From NCBI GenBank assembly GCA_964370065.1, contig CAYJGK010000032.1, positions 1 through 16,311 on the forward strand: a DNA stretch of 16,311 nucleotides, written 5' to 3'. The DNA is from CAMQRS01 sp964370065. GTDB lineage: Bacteria; Bacillota_I; Bacilli_A; Erysipelotrichales; Erysipelotrichaceae. The position numbers were made by a program, and so were the translations under genes. This document shows positions 6,735 through 14,465 of the stretch, piece by piece (within the stretch, counting starts at the first letter, position 1; the number at the start of each line of letters is the position of its first letter). The notes below the pieces were generated by a model. That model saw nothing but the letters and a program-made list of their open reading frames with translations. It ran no database searches and was not told where the DNA came from.

Positions 6735-6756
6735 ACACTTTTTTTAAAAAAAGTGT
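6735..6756 (+). repeat. Perfect 22-bp A/T palindrome at the tRNA-Ile/Ala promoter
   Basis: ACAC plus seven T is followed by seven A plus GTGT, symmetric over 22 bp. Its last base is the first T of the -35 TTGACT. A shorter relative (ACTTTTT, 3 bases, AAAAAGT; 5350-5366) stands in the same place before tRNA-Glu copy 1. Most simply this is an A/T-rich UP element. Confidence 0.7.
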
Positions 6757-6784
6757 TGACTCTACCTATCCTACATGGTATTAT
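6756..6784 (+). promoter_or_regulatory. Promoter of the tRNA-Ile/tRNA-Ala operon
   Basis: A -35 TTGACT (6756-6761), a 17-bp spacer and a -10 TATTAT (6779-6784) preceded by TG one base upstream (extended -10). The -10 ends 22 bases before tRNA-Ile. Confidence 0.87.
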
Positions 6785-6806
6785 AAATAGGCATTCGATA
6801 AGAGAT

Positions 6807-6883
<77 letters not shown>

Positions 6884-6907
6884 TTCGAATTGTAATTTAA
6901 TATATTT

Positions 6908-6983
6908 GGGGTTTTAGCTCAGCTGGGAGAGCGCCTGCCTTGCACGCAGGAGGTCAGCGGTTCGATCCCGCTAAGCTCCACCA
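6908..6983 (+). tRNA. tRNA-Ala (anticodon UGC)
   Basis: The acceptor stem GGGGTTT pairs with AAGCTCC using two G-U pairs; discriminator A and encoded CCA follow. The anticodon stem CCTGC/GCAGG encloses CTTGCAC, giving anticodon TGC (6941-6943). The T stem AGCGG/CCGCT is perfect. It is separated from tRNA-Ile by 24 bases and followed by a terminator. Confidence 0.97.
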
Positions 6984-6995
6984 TATTAAAAAATT

Positions 6996-7019
6996 AAAGC
7001 ATCATTAGATGCTTTTTTT
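6996..7019 (+). terminator. Terminator of the tRNA-Ile/tRNA-Ala operon
   Basis: AAAGCATC (6996-7003), loop ATTA and GATGCTTT (7008-7015) form an 8-bp stem leading into seven T (7013-7019). Confidence 0.9.
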
Positions 7020-7355
7020 ATATACTATCCCTTCCATACTACACTCATTCAATAGGCATATAGTCACTGTATAATAGTCGTATAAAACAACTTAAAATAT
7101 GAATAGAATAGAATTTTAAGACACACACTTCTTATCTGATTTATATTTTATTGGCAGTTTAAACGTAAAAGATTATTTCCATGCATAATAGTCTACTAAC
7201 ACTTTAACATTTCATCTATTCACGTATTTAAGGCTTATCTGCTAGGCTTTTCATGCCTTGATTCATATATAACCTTAAATCAATTTTAAAAGCCCTTAAA
7301 AGCAATTTATACAAGCATTCAAACAAGTATTTATACTTGTTTTTTTATATAGTGT
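7020..7355. other. Gene-free A/T-rich stretch between convergent units
   Basis: I see no plausible coding frame and no recognisable rRNA, tRNA, tmRNA, SRP or RNase P RNA motif. It holds a TATAAT box (7070-7075, rightward, weak -35), an 8-bp inverted repeat (7091-7098 with 7113-7120), a short AGGC/GCCT hairpin (7244-7258) and, at its right end, a good rightward terminator. Confidence 0.6.
7321..7346 (+). terminator. Rightward terminator with no assigned gene
   Basis: AAACAAGTA (7321-7329) and TACTTGTTT (7334-7342) form a 9-bp stem over a TTTA loop, running into T's up to 7346. The opposite strand has no T-run, so it is a rightward terminator. It could be a back-up for the tRNA operon 300 bases upstream, or end an unrecognised RNA starting near 7082. 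Confidence 0.7.
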
Positions 7356-7385
7356 AAAAAAAGACCACTTTTGTAAGTGATCTTT
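7356..7385 (-). terminator. Terminator of tuf and the str operon
   Basis: Read leftward, AAAGATCACTT pairs with AAGTGGTCTTT through 11 bp, loop ACAA, followed by a T-run. One pair is U-G in the leftward RNA but would be an A-C mismatch in the rightward RNA, so the hairpin is built for the leftward transcript. It begins 21 bases after the tuf stop. Confidence 0.9.
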
Positions 7386-7406
7386 AAAATATTGTTTTGT
7401 TTAAAA

Positions 7407-8591
7407 TTATTTAATAATTTCAGTAACGTTTCCAGCACCAACTGTACGTCCACCTTCACGAATAGAGAATTTAGTTCCTTTTTCGATTGCGATTGGAGCG
7501 ATCAGTTCAACTGTCATTTCTACGTTATCTCCAGGCATAACCATTTCCACACCTTCTGGTAAAGTGATTACTCCTGTAACGTCAGTAGTTCTGAAGTAAA
7601 ATTGAGGACGGTAGTTAGAAACGAATGGTGTATGACGTCCACCTTCTTCTTTACTTAATACATATACTTGTCCTTTGATTGTTGTATGTGGTGTAACACT
7701 TCCTACTTTACATAAGATTTGTCCACGTACGATTTCTTCACGGTTAACTCCACGTAATAAAGCTCCGATGTTATCTCCAGCTTCAGCGAAATCTAATAAT
7801 TTACGGAACATTTCGATTCCTGTAACTACAGTTTTTCTAGTGTCGTTAATTCCAACGATTTCAACTTCTTCATTTAAGTTTAATACTCCACGTTCAACAC
7901 GTCCAGTAGCAACTGTTCCACGTCCTGTAATTGTGAATACATCTTCAACTGACATTAAGAATGGTTTGTCGTTTTCACGAGCTGGGTCAGGAATGTAGCT
8001 ATCTACAGCAGCCATTAATTCATCAATTTTTCCAGTCCAAGCTGCATCACCTTCTAATGCTTTTAATGCAGATCCACGGATAACTGGTGCGTTATCTCCA
8101 TCGAATCCGTATTCGCTTAATAATTCGCGAACTTCCATCTCAACTAAGTCAATTAACTCTTCGTCATCAACCATGTCACATTTGTTTAAGAATACAACGA
8201 TTTTTTCAACACCTACTTGGTTTGCAAGTAAGATATGCTCACGAGTTTGTGGCATAGGTCCATCTGTTGCAGCTACTACGATAATAGCTCCATCCATTTG
8301 TGCTGCTCCAGTAATCATATTTTTTACGTAGTCAGCATGTCCTGGACAGTCAACGTGTGCATAGTGACGGTTTTCTGTTTGGTACTCAACGTGTGCAGTA
8401 TTAATTGTAATACCACGTTCTTTCTCTTCAGGTGCTCCATCAATTTGGTCGTAAGCTTGTGCTTGTGCTTGCCCTTTTCCTGCTAATACGTTAGTAATTG
8501 CAGCAGTTAATGTAGTTTTTCCGTGGTCAACGTGACCAATTGTTCCAATGTTAACATGTGTTTTCGATCTATCGAACTTTTGTTTTGCCAT
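7407..8591 (-). CDS. tuf: Elongation factor Tu
   Basis: This GTPase delivers aminoacyl-tRNA to the ribosomal A site. All G motifs are present: GHVDHGKT (19-26), switch I RGITI (59-63), DCPG (81-84), NKCD (136-139) and SALKA (174-178). Beta-barrel domains 2 and 3 follow, ending in REGGRTVGAG (378-387). At 394 aa it is the normal length. The start is the ATG at 8591, matching the family N-terminus MAKQKFDRSK and preceded by AGGAGG 10 bases upstream. An in-frame ATG at 8618 would put the ribosome site inside the coding region. It is the last gene of the str operon, 101 bases after fusA, and may also have its own promoter in that gap. Confidence 0.99.
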   Translation of the reverse strand: MAKQKFDRSKTHVNIGTIGHVDHGKTTLTAAITNVLAGKGQAQAQAYDQIDGAPEEKERGITINTAHVEYQTENRHYAHVDCPGHADYVKNMITGAAQMDGAIIVVAATDGPMPQTREHILLANQVGVEKIVVFLNKCDMVDDEELIDLVEMEVRELLSEYGFDGDNAPVIRGSALKALEGDAAWTGKIDELMAAVDSYIPDPARENDKPFLMSVEDVFTITGRGTVATGRVERGVLNLNEEVEIVGINDTRKTVVTGIEMFRKLLDFAEAGDNIGALLRGVNREEIVRGQILCKVGSVTPHTTIKGQVYVLSKEEGGRHTPFVSNYRPQFYFRTTDVTGVITLPEGVEMVMPGDNVEMTVELIAPIAIEKGTKFSIREGGRTVGAGNVTEIIK

Positions 8592-8641
8592 TTTAAAATT
8601 TCCTCCTATTAATGCCATATTTTTGGCTAGTTTACTTTACT

Positions 8642-8670
8642 ATTTTAATGCAAATTCATTATAAAAGCAA
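8642..8670 (-). promoter_or_regulatory. Candidate internal promoter for tuf
   Basis: Read leftward there is a -35-like TTGCTT (8665-8670), a 17-bp spacer and a -10-like TAAAAT (8642-8647), in the gap between fusA and tuf. A second TATAAT (8658-8663) overlaps the spacer. No terminator is visible after fusA, so tuf should also be read from the operon promoter. Confidence 0.45.
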
Positions 8671-8692
8671 CACCTTAAGTGCATTTTCTCTA

Positions 8693-10765
8693 TTATGCAG
8701 CGCGTTCTTTCATAATTTTTTCAGAAATACTTTTTGGTACTTCAGAGTAGTGGTCAAACTTCATTGAGTAGTTACCACGACCTTGTGTAAATCCACGTAA
8801 ATCCGTTACATATCCAAACATTTCTGATAGTGGAATCATCGCTCTAACAATAATTGCATTTCCACGCTCTTCTTGTCCATCAATCATACCACGACGAGAT
8901 GAAACATCTCCCATTACTGATCCTAAGTATTCATTAGGTGCAGTGACTTCTACGTTCATAATTGGTTCTAAGATAACTGGTTTACATTTTTTAGCAGCTT
9001 CTTTAAGTGCCATACTTGCAGCGATTTTATATGCCATTTCACTTGAATCGACATCATGGTAAGATCCATCGAATAATGTAGCTTTAATGTCTACTACTTC
9101 ATAACCAGCAACCATACCATTTCTTAAAGACGCCTCAGTACCTTCACCGATTGCTTTAATATATTCTCTAGGAACGCTTCCTCCAACCGTTTTATCAACG
9201 AATTCGAATCCAGCTCCTTCTTCATTTGGTTCAAACTTAATCCAAACATGACCATATTGTCCACGTCCACCTGATTGTTTAATGTATTTACCTTCACACT
9301 CTGCAGTTTCGCGGATTGTTTCACGATAAGAAACTTGAGGCGCACCAATGTTTGCTTCCACTTTAAATTCTCTTCTCATACGGTCAACAATAATATCTAA
9401 GTGAAGTTCTCCAACTCCAGCAATAATTGTTTGTCCTGTTTCTTCATCAGTATAAGTTTTAAATGTTGGATCTTCTTCAGCTAACTTAGATAAAGCTAAT
9501 CCCATTTTATCTTGGTCACCTTTTGACTTTGGCTCCACAGCAACACGAATAACTGGTTCTGGGAATTCCATAGCTTCTAGGATAACTGGTGCACTATCCA
9601 GACATAAAGTATCTCCAGTAGTTGTATCTTTTAAACCAACTGCAGCAGCAATATCTCCAGCAAATACTTCAGAGATTTCTTTACGCTCGTTCGCATGCAT
9701 TTGTAGAATACGTCCTAAACGTTCTTTTTTACCTTTAGTTGAGTTTAATACATAACTTCCTGAACTGATTGTTCCTGAATAGACACGGAAGTAAGATAAT
9801 TTCCCTACGAATGGGTCAGTCATAATTTTGAATGCTAACGCAGAGAATGGTGCAGCATCACTTGATTCACGAGTGATTTCTTCTCCATCTAATGTAGTTC
9901 CTTTAATTGCAGGTACATCGATTGGTGAAGGTAAGTATGCTAATACAGCATCTAATAATAACTGAACACCTTTGTTTTTGTAGGCACTACCACATAATAC
10001 TGGGAAGAAATCTCCTGTACAAGTAGCAACACGTACCGCTTCTTTAATTTGAGCGATTGAAGGTTCTTCACCTTCTAATACCATCATCATTAATTCTTCA
10101 TCAAAGTCAGCTAACGCTTCAATTAATTGAACACGTTTATCTTCCATTTTATCAGTTAAATCAGCTGGTACAGGAATTTCAACAACGTTAATTCCCATTT
10201 CCCCTTCGAAGTCATAAGCTTTTCTTTCGATGATATCGATAATACCAGCGAATTCACCTTCTGCTCCAATAGGTAATTGAATGGCAGCACTTTTAGCACC
10301 TAAACGGTCTATAATTGTTGCACAACTCATATCAAAGTCAGCTCCTGTAGCATCCATTTTATTACAGAATACAATTCTAGGTACTCCATATGCAGTTGCT
10401 TGACGCCAAACTGTTTCAGTTTGAGGTTCTACTCCCGCTTTTGAATCTAATACAGTAACTGCACCATCTAATACACGTAATGAACGTTCTACTTCAACAG
10501 TGAAGTCAACGTGTCCCGGTGTATCGATAATGTTAATTCTATGCTCTTTCCAAGCTGCAGTTGTCGCAGCAGAAGTAATTGTAATACCTCTTTCTTGTTC
10601 TTGAGCCATCCAGTCCATTGTAGAAGCACCATCATGTGTTTCTCCAATTTTATGATTTACTCCAGTATAATATAAAATACGTTCTGTACATGTCGTTTTC
10701 CCAGCATCGATGTGAGCCATGATACCGATATTACGAGTATGTTTTAAGTCAAAATCACGAGCCAT
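8693..10765 (-). CDS. fusA: Elongation factor G
   Basis: This translocation GTPase moves tRNAs and mRNA through the ribosome and acts in ribosome recycling with RRF. G motifs: AHIDAGKT (17-24), switch I RGITI (59-63), DTPGH (81-85) and NKMD (135-138). Domains II-V follow, including the domain IV segment around SYRETI and the domain V repeats, ending in KERAA. Length is 690 aa, typical for the factor encoded with S12 and S7. The ribosome site GGAGG overlaps the rpsG stop codon (TAGGAGG), and the ATG comes 11 bases after that stop, so translation is likely coupled to rpsG. No internal defect is seen. Confidence 0.99.
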   Translation of the reverse strand: MARDFDLKHTRNIGIMAHIDAGKTTCTERILYYTGVNHKIGETHDGASTMDWMAQEQERGITITSAATTAAWKEHRINIIDTPGHVDFTVEVERSLRVLDGAVTVLDSKAGVEPQTETVWRQATAYGVPRIVFCNKMDATGADFDMSCATIIDRLGAKSAAIQLPIGAEGEFAGIIDIIERKAYDFEGEMGINVVEIPVPADLTDKMEDKRVQLIEALADFDEELMMMVLEGEEPSIAQIKEAVRVATCTGDFFPVLCGSAYKNKGVQLLLDAVLAYLPSPIDVPAIKGTTLDGEEITRESSDAAPFSALAFKIMTDPFVGKLSYFRVYSGTISSGSYVLNSTKGKKERLGRILQMHANERKEISEVFAGDIAAAVGLKDTTTGDTLCLDSAPVILEAMEFPEPVIRVAVEPKSKGDQDKMGLALSKLAEEDPTFKTYTDEETGQTIIAGVGELHLDIIVDRMRREFKVEANIGAPQVSYRETIRETAECEGKYIKQSGGRGQYGHVWIKFEPNEEGAGFEFVDKTVGGSVPREYIKAIGEGTEASLRNGMVAGYEVVDIKATLFDGSYHDVDSSEMAYKIAASMALKEAAKKCKPVILEPIMNVEVTAPNEYLGSVMGDVSSRRGMIDGQEERGNAIIVRAMIPLSEMFGYVTDLRGFTQGRGNYSMKFDHYSEVPKSISEKIMKERAA

Positions 10766-10776
10766 GCATTAACCTC

Positions 10777-11247
10777 CTACCAACGGTAATGAGCAAATGC
10801 TTTATTTGCTTCAGCCATTTTGTGAATATCATCACGTTTTTTAACAGATGAACCATTTCCAGCAGCAGCATCCATGATTTCTGCAGCTAATCTTTGTTCC
10901 ATTGTTTTTTCGTTTCTTAAACGAGAGTAGTTTACTAACCAACGTAACCCTAAAGTTAAACGTCTTTCGTTAGATACCTCTACTGGTACTTGGTAGTTAG
11001 ATCCACCCACTCTACGAGCTTTAAGTTCTAACATTGGCATAATATTTTCTAATGCTTCTTCGAAAACTTCCATCGGTTTTCTTTCTGTTTTTACTTCAAT
11101 AATGTCAAATGCGTTATATAAGATAGTTTGTGCAACTCCTCTTTTTCCATCAATCATGATTTTGTTAATTAAACGAGTAACTAACTTAGAGTTATAAATT
11201 GGATCTACTAATACATCACGCTTTGCAATATGTCCTTTTCTTGGCAT
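10777..11247 (-). CDS. rpsG: 30S ribosomal protein S7
   Basis: This primary 16S rRNA-binding protein nucleates assembly of the 30S head and lies near the E-site tRNA. It is 156 aa, the standard length. It starts MPRKGHIAKRDVL and ends in the typical AFAHYRW. The conserved ARRVGGSNYQVPVEV stretch is intact. The start is fixed by AAAGGAGG 8 bases upstream. It lies 29 bases after rpsL. That gap is too short for the structured S7-binding site known between these genes in E. coli, so autoregulation, if present, must work elsewhere. Confidence 0.99.
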   Translation of the reverse strand: MPRKGHIAKRDVLVDPIYNSKLVTRLINKIMIDGKRGVAQTILYNAFDIIEVKTERKPMEVFEEALENIMPMLELKARRVGGSNYQVPVEVSNERRLTLGLRWLVNYSRLRNEKTMEQRLAAEIMDAAAGNGSSVKKRDDIHKMAEANKAFAHYRW

Positions 11248-11276
11248 ATTAAATTCCTCCTTTCAATCTTGATAGC

Positions 11277-11693
11277 TTATTTAGCTTTTGGTTTTTTCGT
11301 TCCGTATAATGAACGAGATTGGTTACGGTTGTTTACTCCAGCACAGTCTAATGTACCACGGATAATGTGGTAACGTACCCCAGGTAAATCCTTAACACGT
11401 CCTCCACGAATTAATACAACACTATGTTCTTGTAAGTTGTGTCCAATTCCTGGAATATATGCAGTAACTTCCATACCATTACTTAATCTAACTCTCGCGT
11501 ATTTACGCATAGCCGAGTTAGGTTTTTTAGGTGTCATCGTTCCTACACGTGTACACACACCTCTTTTTTGTGGTGAACTAATGTTTGTTGGACGACTCTT
11601 TAATGAGTTGTACCCTCTATTTAAAGCTGGTGATTTAGAAACCCAAACTTTATCTGTACGACCTTTTCTAACTAATTGGTTAATTGTTGGCAT
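11277..11693 (-). CDS. rpsL: 30S ribosomal protein S12
   Basis: This decoding-centre protein of the small subunit is 138 aa in the Bacillota-type form. Conserved blocks are TPKKPNSAMRK (54-64), HNLQEHS (85-91) and GGRVKDLPGVRYH (97-109). The residues where substitutions give streptomycin resistance in other bacteria are wild type here: K56, K101 and P104. The start is the ATG at 11693, matching the family N-terminus MPTINQLVRKGR, with AAAGGAGG 7 bases upstream. An in-frame ATG 27 bases earlier would include the ribosome site and is rejected. It is the first gene of the str operon, behind a leader with two hairpins. Confidence 0.99.
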   Translation of the reverse strand: MPTINQLVRKGRTDKVWVSKSPALNRGYNSLKSRPTNISSPQKRGVCTRVGTMTPKKPNSAMRKYARVRLSNGMEVTAYIPGIGHNLQEHSVVLIRGGRVKDLPGVRYHIIRGTLDCAGVNNRNQSRSLYGTKKPKAK

Positions 11694-11714
11694 ACTATTT
11701 CCTCCTTTCAAATG

Positions 11715-11738
11715 TAGCACACATTTCCAGGTGTGCCA
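11715..11738 (-). promoter_or_regulatory. Leader hairpin next to the rpsL ribosome site
   Basis: Read leftward, TGGCACAC pairs with GTGTGCTA (8 bp, one G-U) around an 8-nt loop. It ends 7 bases before the AAAGGAGG of rpsL and has no T-run, so it is not a terminator. It could modulate translation initiation or bind a ribosomal protein. Confidence 0.5.
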
Positions 11739-11756
11739 TAACTTAGCATTTTTTAT

Positions 11757-11774
11757 GTCCCTCTATCGAGGAAC
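11757..11774 (-). promoter_or_regulatory. Upstream leader hairpin of the str operon
   Basis: Read leftward, GTTCCTC pairs with GAGGGAC (7 bp, one U-G) around a GATA tetraloop. It lies about 20 bases downstream of the candidate -10, near the 5' end of the operon mRNA, and is not followed by T's. Confidence 0.5.
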
Positions 11775-11794
11775 CTATTTACACTAGCCCTTAT

Positions 11795-11823
11795 ATATTA
11801 ATACAGAAGATTTGATAATGCAA
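11795..11823 (-). promoter_or_regulatory. Candidate promoter of the str operon
   Basis: Read leftward there is a -35-like TTGCAT (11818-11823), a 17-bp spacer and a -10-like TAATAT (11795-11800), with an A/T-rich tract upstream. The match is moderate for such a highly expressed operon; overlapping A/T hexamers make the exact -10 uncertain. The predicted leader before rpsL is about 100 bases. Confidence 0.5.
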
Positions 11824-11842
11824 TACTTTTTTTATTTTTTTC

Positions 11843-11882
11843 AAAAAAGAGAAAGTCAAATATAAATTTGACTCTCTCTTTT
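11843..11882 (-). terminator. Strong terminator of the ABC transporter gene
   Basis: A 17-bp stem (11866-11882 with 11845-11861, one G-U when read leftward) with a 4-nt loop begins 3 bases after the stop codon and ends in T's. In the rightward RNA the same position would be a C-A mismatch, so it is oriented leftward. It insulates the str operon promoter from the transporter gene. Confidence 0.92.
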
Positions 11883-11885
11883 ATT

Positions 11886-14357
11886 TTATTCACTTCTTAA
11901 TGCGATAACTGGATCTTTTTTCGCCGCTGTTTTTGCAGGAATTAATCCACCTAATACCGTAATGACAACACTAATGGCAATCAATATAATAGCGCTAGCA
12001 ATCGGTAATGAAGTCGCTACATCACTATTTCCAATCAAATTTTGAATTAACGATGTAATAGGAATATTCAATAGCATTGCAATTCCAATTCCTAATGATC
12101 CAGAACACAACCCAATAATTAATGTTTCTGCATTGAACACTTGAGAGATATTTCCTTTACTTGCTCCTAATGCGCGTAACACTCCAATTTCTTTCGTTCT
12201 TTCTAATACTGAAATATGTGTAATAATTCCAATCATTATACAAGAAACAATTAATGACACCGCTACAAATGCAATTAATACATAAGACACGACATCAATC
12301 ATCGAAGTCATCGATGAAGTCATGACAGCTACATAATCTGTATATGTAATTTGATTAGCTTCATCTTGTGTAGTATTATATTCTTCAATAGCTAATGCTA
12401 AAGCATCTTTATCTTCAAAACTATCCGTATAAATATTGATTTCTACTGGATTCGCTTTATTCACTTCTCCAATCATAACTAAGTTTTCTTCATACGAAGT
12501 TTTTCCTTCCACAAATGGTAGACCGGTTAATACATCCACATCCGGTGTAGCTATTTGTGCTTGTACAACAGCACTATTGTTGTTTTGGTCAATTAAGTAC
12601 TCACTCAACTTCGTTGTATATCCAATTGCTGATGTAGAAAGCATTGACGTTGAATCTTCTTTTTCTCTTACAATCCCCACAATTTTTACTTCATTTTCAA
12701 CTGGAATAGTAGTTGGGTTAGCAGCAAAGTAGGCATCTCCTTGTGCAACGTATACACCATTTTCATTCTCTACAAATTTTTGCTCTGCACTTGTTAAGTA
12801 GAAAGTACGTCCCATTAATTCATCGTAATTCCAAATTTGTTGGGTAACATCTTCTCCCTCTTCAATTGCTTTTGTCACAGATAAGTACTCCTCTGCACTC
12901 ACTAATCCTAATTGGTATAATACATCAATATCTACTGCATTATTTTCATCCAAGAATAAGACTACTTCATTATACTCTTTTGGCCATGCTCCTTCTAACA
13001 CTTCAAAGTTATCACTTATTTGTGTATTGATTAATGCATCACCACTTGATTCAATTTCAAAAAAGTTAGTAGCCCCATTATTTGCGCCAGTACCCATCAT
13101 CATCAACATAGGGTTGATCGTATTCATTTGCATCATTGCATTTGAACTTAATGCACTTGGGTCACTATTAGTATTTAGAAGCTGACCATTTTCATTATAT
13201 GAATAAGCATCGAAATGAATATCATATGAATAGGTTACCCCATCGCTTCCAATATATTGGGCAATATCACTATCTGAATCATCTAAGTATTCCTTAAATG
13301 GACTTAAATTGTTTGTCCCTGTCATAGAAGACATCATTTCTAACGATTGTGTATCCCTATATATACCCTCACGATCTTCTTCACTACCTGATTGACCACC
13401 CATTGGCATCCCCATCATATTGACATATTCTGCCGTAATTGTCACCGGATAAGCTTCCATTGTTGTTGATTGCAAATCTGTAATATAAGTATTAACTCCC
13501 GATGATAAGGATAAGATTAAAGCAATTCCAATAATTCCAATCGAGCCCGCAAAAGAAGTTAATAACGTTCTTTTCTTCTTCGTTTTTAAATTATTAAAGC
13601 TTAAACTCAACGCAGTTAATAAAGACATCTTTGCTTTTTTATGCGTTAATTTTTTATCTGTCATTTTAATTGGTTTAGGTGTGAATGGATTTGTATCACT
13701 AATCACATTTCCATCTTTTAAATCAACAATTCTAGAAGAATATGTTTGTGCTAACTCAGGATTATGTGTCACCATTACAACCAAACGATCTTGGGCTACT
13801 TCTTTTAGTAACTCCATAATTTGCACACTAGTTTCTGTATCTAATGCTCCTGTTGGCTCATCGGCTAATAAAATATCTGGGTTATTCACTAACGCTCTAG
13901 CAATGGCCACACGCTGCATTTGACCACCCGATAATTGATTCGGTTTTTTATGGACATGATCACCTAAACCTACTTTTATTAATGCGTCTTTTGCTTTTTG
14001 TCTTCTTTGTGATTTGGATTCTCCACTTATAGTTAATGCTAACTCAACATTGGATAGCACCGATTGATGAGGAATCAAATTATAGCTTTGGAATACAAAT
14101 CCAATAGAATGATTACGATAAGTATCCCAGTCACGATCAGTATAATTTTTTGTGGAAATTCCATTAATTAATAAATCTCCATCATCATAACTATCTAGTC
14201 CTCCAATAATATTTAATAAGGTTGTCTTACCAGAACCACTTGGTCCTAAAATAGAAACAAACTCATTATCTCTAAAACTTAAACTGACTCCTTTTAAAGC
14301 AACTTGGATAAAATCTCCTGTTTGGTATTGCTTTTTAATTTTTTTAATTTCTAACAT
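11886..14357 (-). CDS. MacB-like ABC transporter, ATPase fused to FtsX-type permease
   Basis: One chain of 823 aa. The N-terminal LolD/MacB-type ATPase has Walker A GPSGSGKTT (38-46), Q90, signature LSGGQ (142-146), Walker B DILLADEP (161-168) and H198. The permease has a first transmembrane helix at about 265-288, an extracytoplasmic domain of about 400 residues, and three helices at about 689-712, 744-770 and 784-805 (FtsX domain). Family members act as mechanotransmission pumps or exporters of peptides, lipids or antibiotics; the substrate is unknown. Methionine-rich patches lie at 314-319, 341-345 and 408-421. The start at 14357 is chosen because AAAGG lies 9 bases before it. An ATG at 14366 would directly touch that site. 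It is divergent from the two-component genes, with shared operators between them. Confidence 0.93.
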   Translation of the reverse strand: MLEIKKIKKQYQTGDFIQVALKGVSLSFRDNEFVSILGPSGSGKTTLLNIIGGLDSYDDGDLLINGISTKNYTDRDWDTYRNHSIGFVFQSYNLIPHQSVLSNVELALTISGESKSQRRQKAKDALIKVGLGDHVHKKPNQLSGGQMQRVAIARALVNNPDILLADEPTGALDTETSVQIMELLKEVAQDRLVVMVTHNPELAQTYSSRIVDLKDGNVISDTNPFTPKPIKMTDKKLTHKKAKMSLLTALSLSFNNLKTKKKRTLLTSFAGSIGIIGIALILSLSSGVNTYITDLQSTTMEAYPVTITAEYVNMMGMPMGGQSGSEEDREGIYRDTQSLEMMSSMTGTNNLSPFKEYLDDSDSDIAQYIGSDGVTYSYDIHFDAYSYNENGQLLNTNSDPSALSSNAMMQMNTINPMLMMMGTGANNGATNFFEIESSGDALINTQISDNFEVLEGAWPKEYNEVVLFLDENNAVDIDVLYQLGLVSAEEYLSVTKAIEEGEDVTQQIWNYDELMGRTFYLTSAEQKFVENENGVYVAQGDAYFAANPTTIPVENEVKIVGIVREKEDSTSMLSTSAIGYTTKLSEYLIDQNNNSAVVQAQIATPDVDVLTGLPFVEGKTSYEENLVMIGEVNKANPVEINIYTDSFEDKDALALAIEEYNTTQDEANQITYTDYVAVMTSSMTSMIDVVSYVLIAFVAVSLIVSCIMIGIITHISVLERTKEIGVLRALGASKGNISQVFNAETLIIGLCSGSLGIGIAMLLNIPITSLIQNLIGNSDVATSLPIASAIILIAISVVITVLGGLIPAKTAAKKDPVIALRSE

Positions 14358-14385
14358 ACACTTCATCCTTTCTTAAGATGACATT

Positions 14386-14391
14386 ATTATG
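14386..14391 (-). promoter_or_regulatory. Candidate -10 of the ABC transporter promoter
   Basis: Read leftward the sequence is CATAAT. No good -35 exists at 16-18 bp; instead CTCAA half-sites (14402-14406, 14413-14417) occupy that region. This is what an activator-dependent promoter would look like, with the regulator bound over the -35. Confidence 0.4.
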
Positions 14392-14401
14392 CACTGTATT
14401 T

Positions 14402-14465
14402 CTCAACCATTTCTCAAATCATACTCAAATAAACCTCAAATTTAATGAATTGAGATTTATTTGAG
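14402..14465. promoter_or_regulatory. Six-half-site operator array, 11-bp phased, in the divergent promoter
   Basis: CTCAA begins at 14402, 14413, 14424 and 14435, at exact 11-bp steps. The inverse TTGAG begins at 14450 and 14461, again 11 bp apart. The inner four half-sites form an 18-bp inverted repeat (14422-14439 with 14450-14467, one mismatch) around a 10-bp centre. OmpR/PhoB regulators bind tandem half-sites at about one helical turn, and an OmpR-family gene starts 41 bases away, so this is its likely binding region, serving both divergent promoters. Confidence 0.75.

Noticed and set aside
8592..8618. Longer N-terminus for EF-Tu (nine extra residues)
   Set aside because: The extension would translate the AGGAGG ribosome site, and the family N-terminus begins at the next ATG (8591).
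8671..8692. Terminator between fusA and tuf
   Set aside because: The GCACTTAAGGTG segment forms only a weak, interrupted stem and no T-run follows, so read-through into tuf is expected.
9124..9348. Leftward open frame of 74 codons inside fusA
   Set aside because: It is an alternative frame of the intact elongation factor G gene with no family resemblance.
11694..11720. Longer N-terminus for ribosomal protein S12
   Set aside because: The extra codons include the ribosome site; MPTINQLV is the family start.
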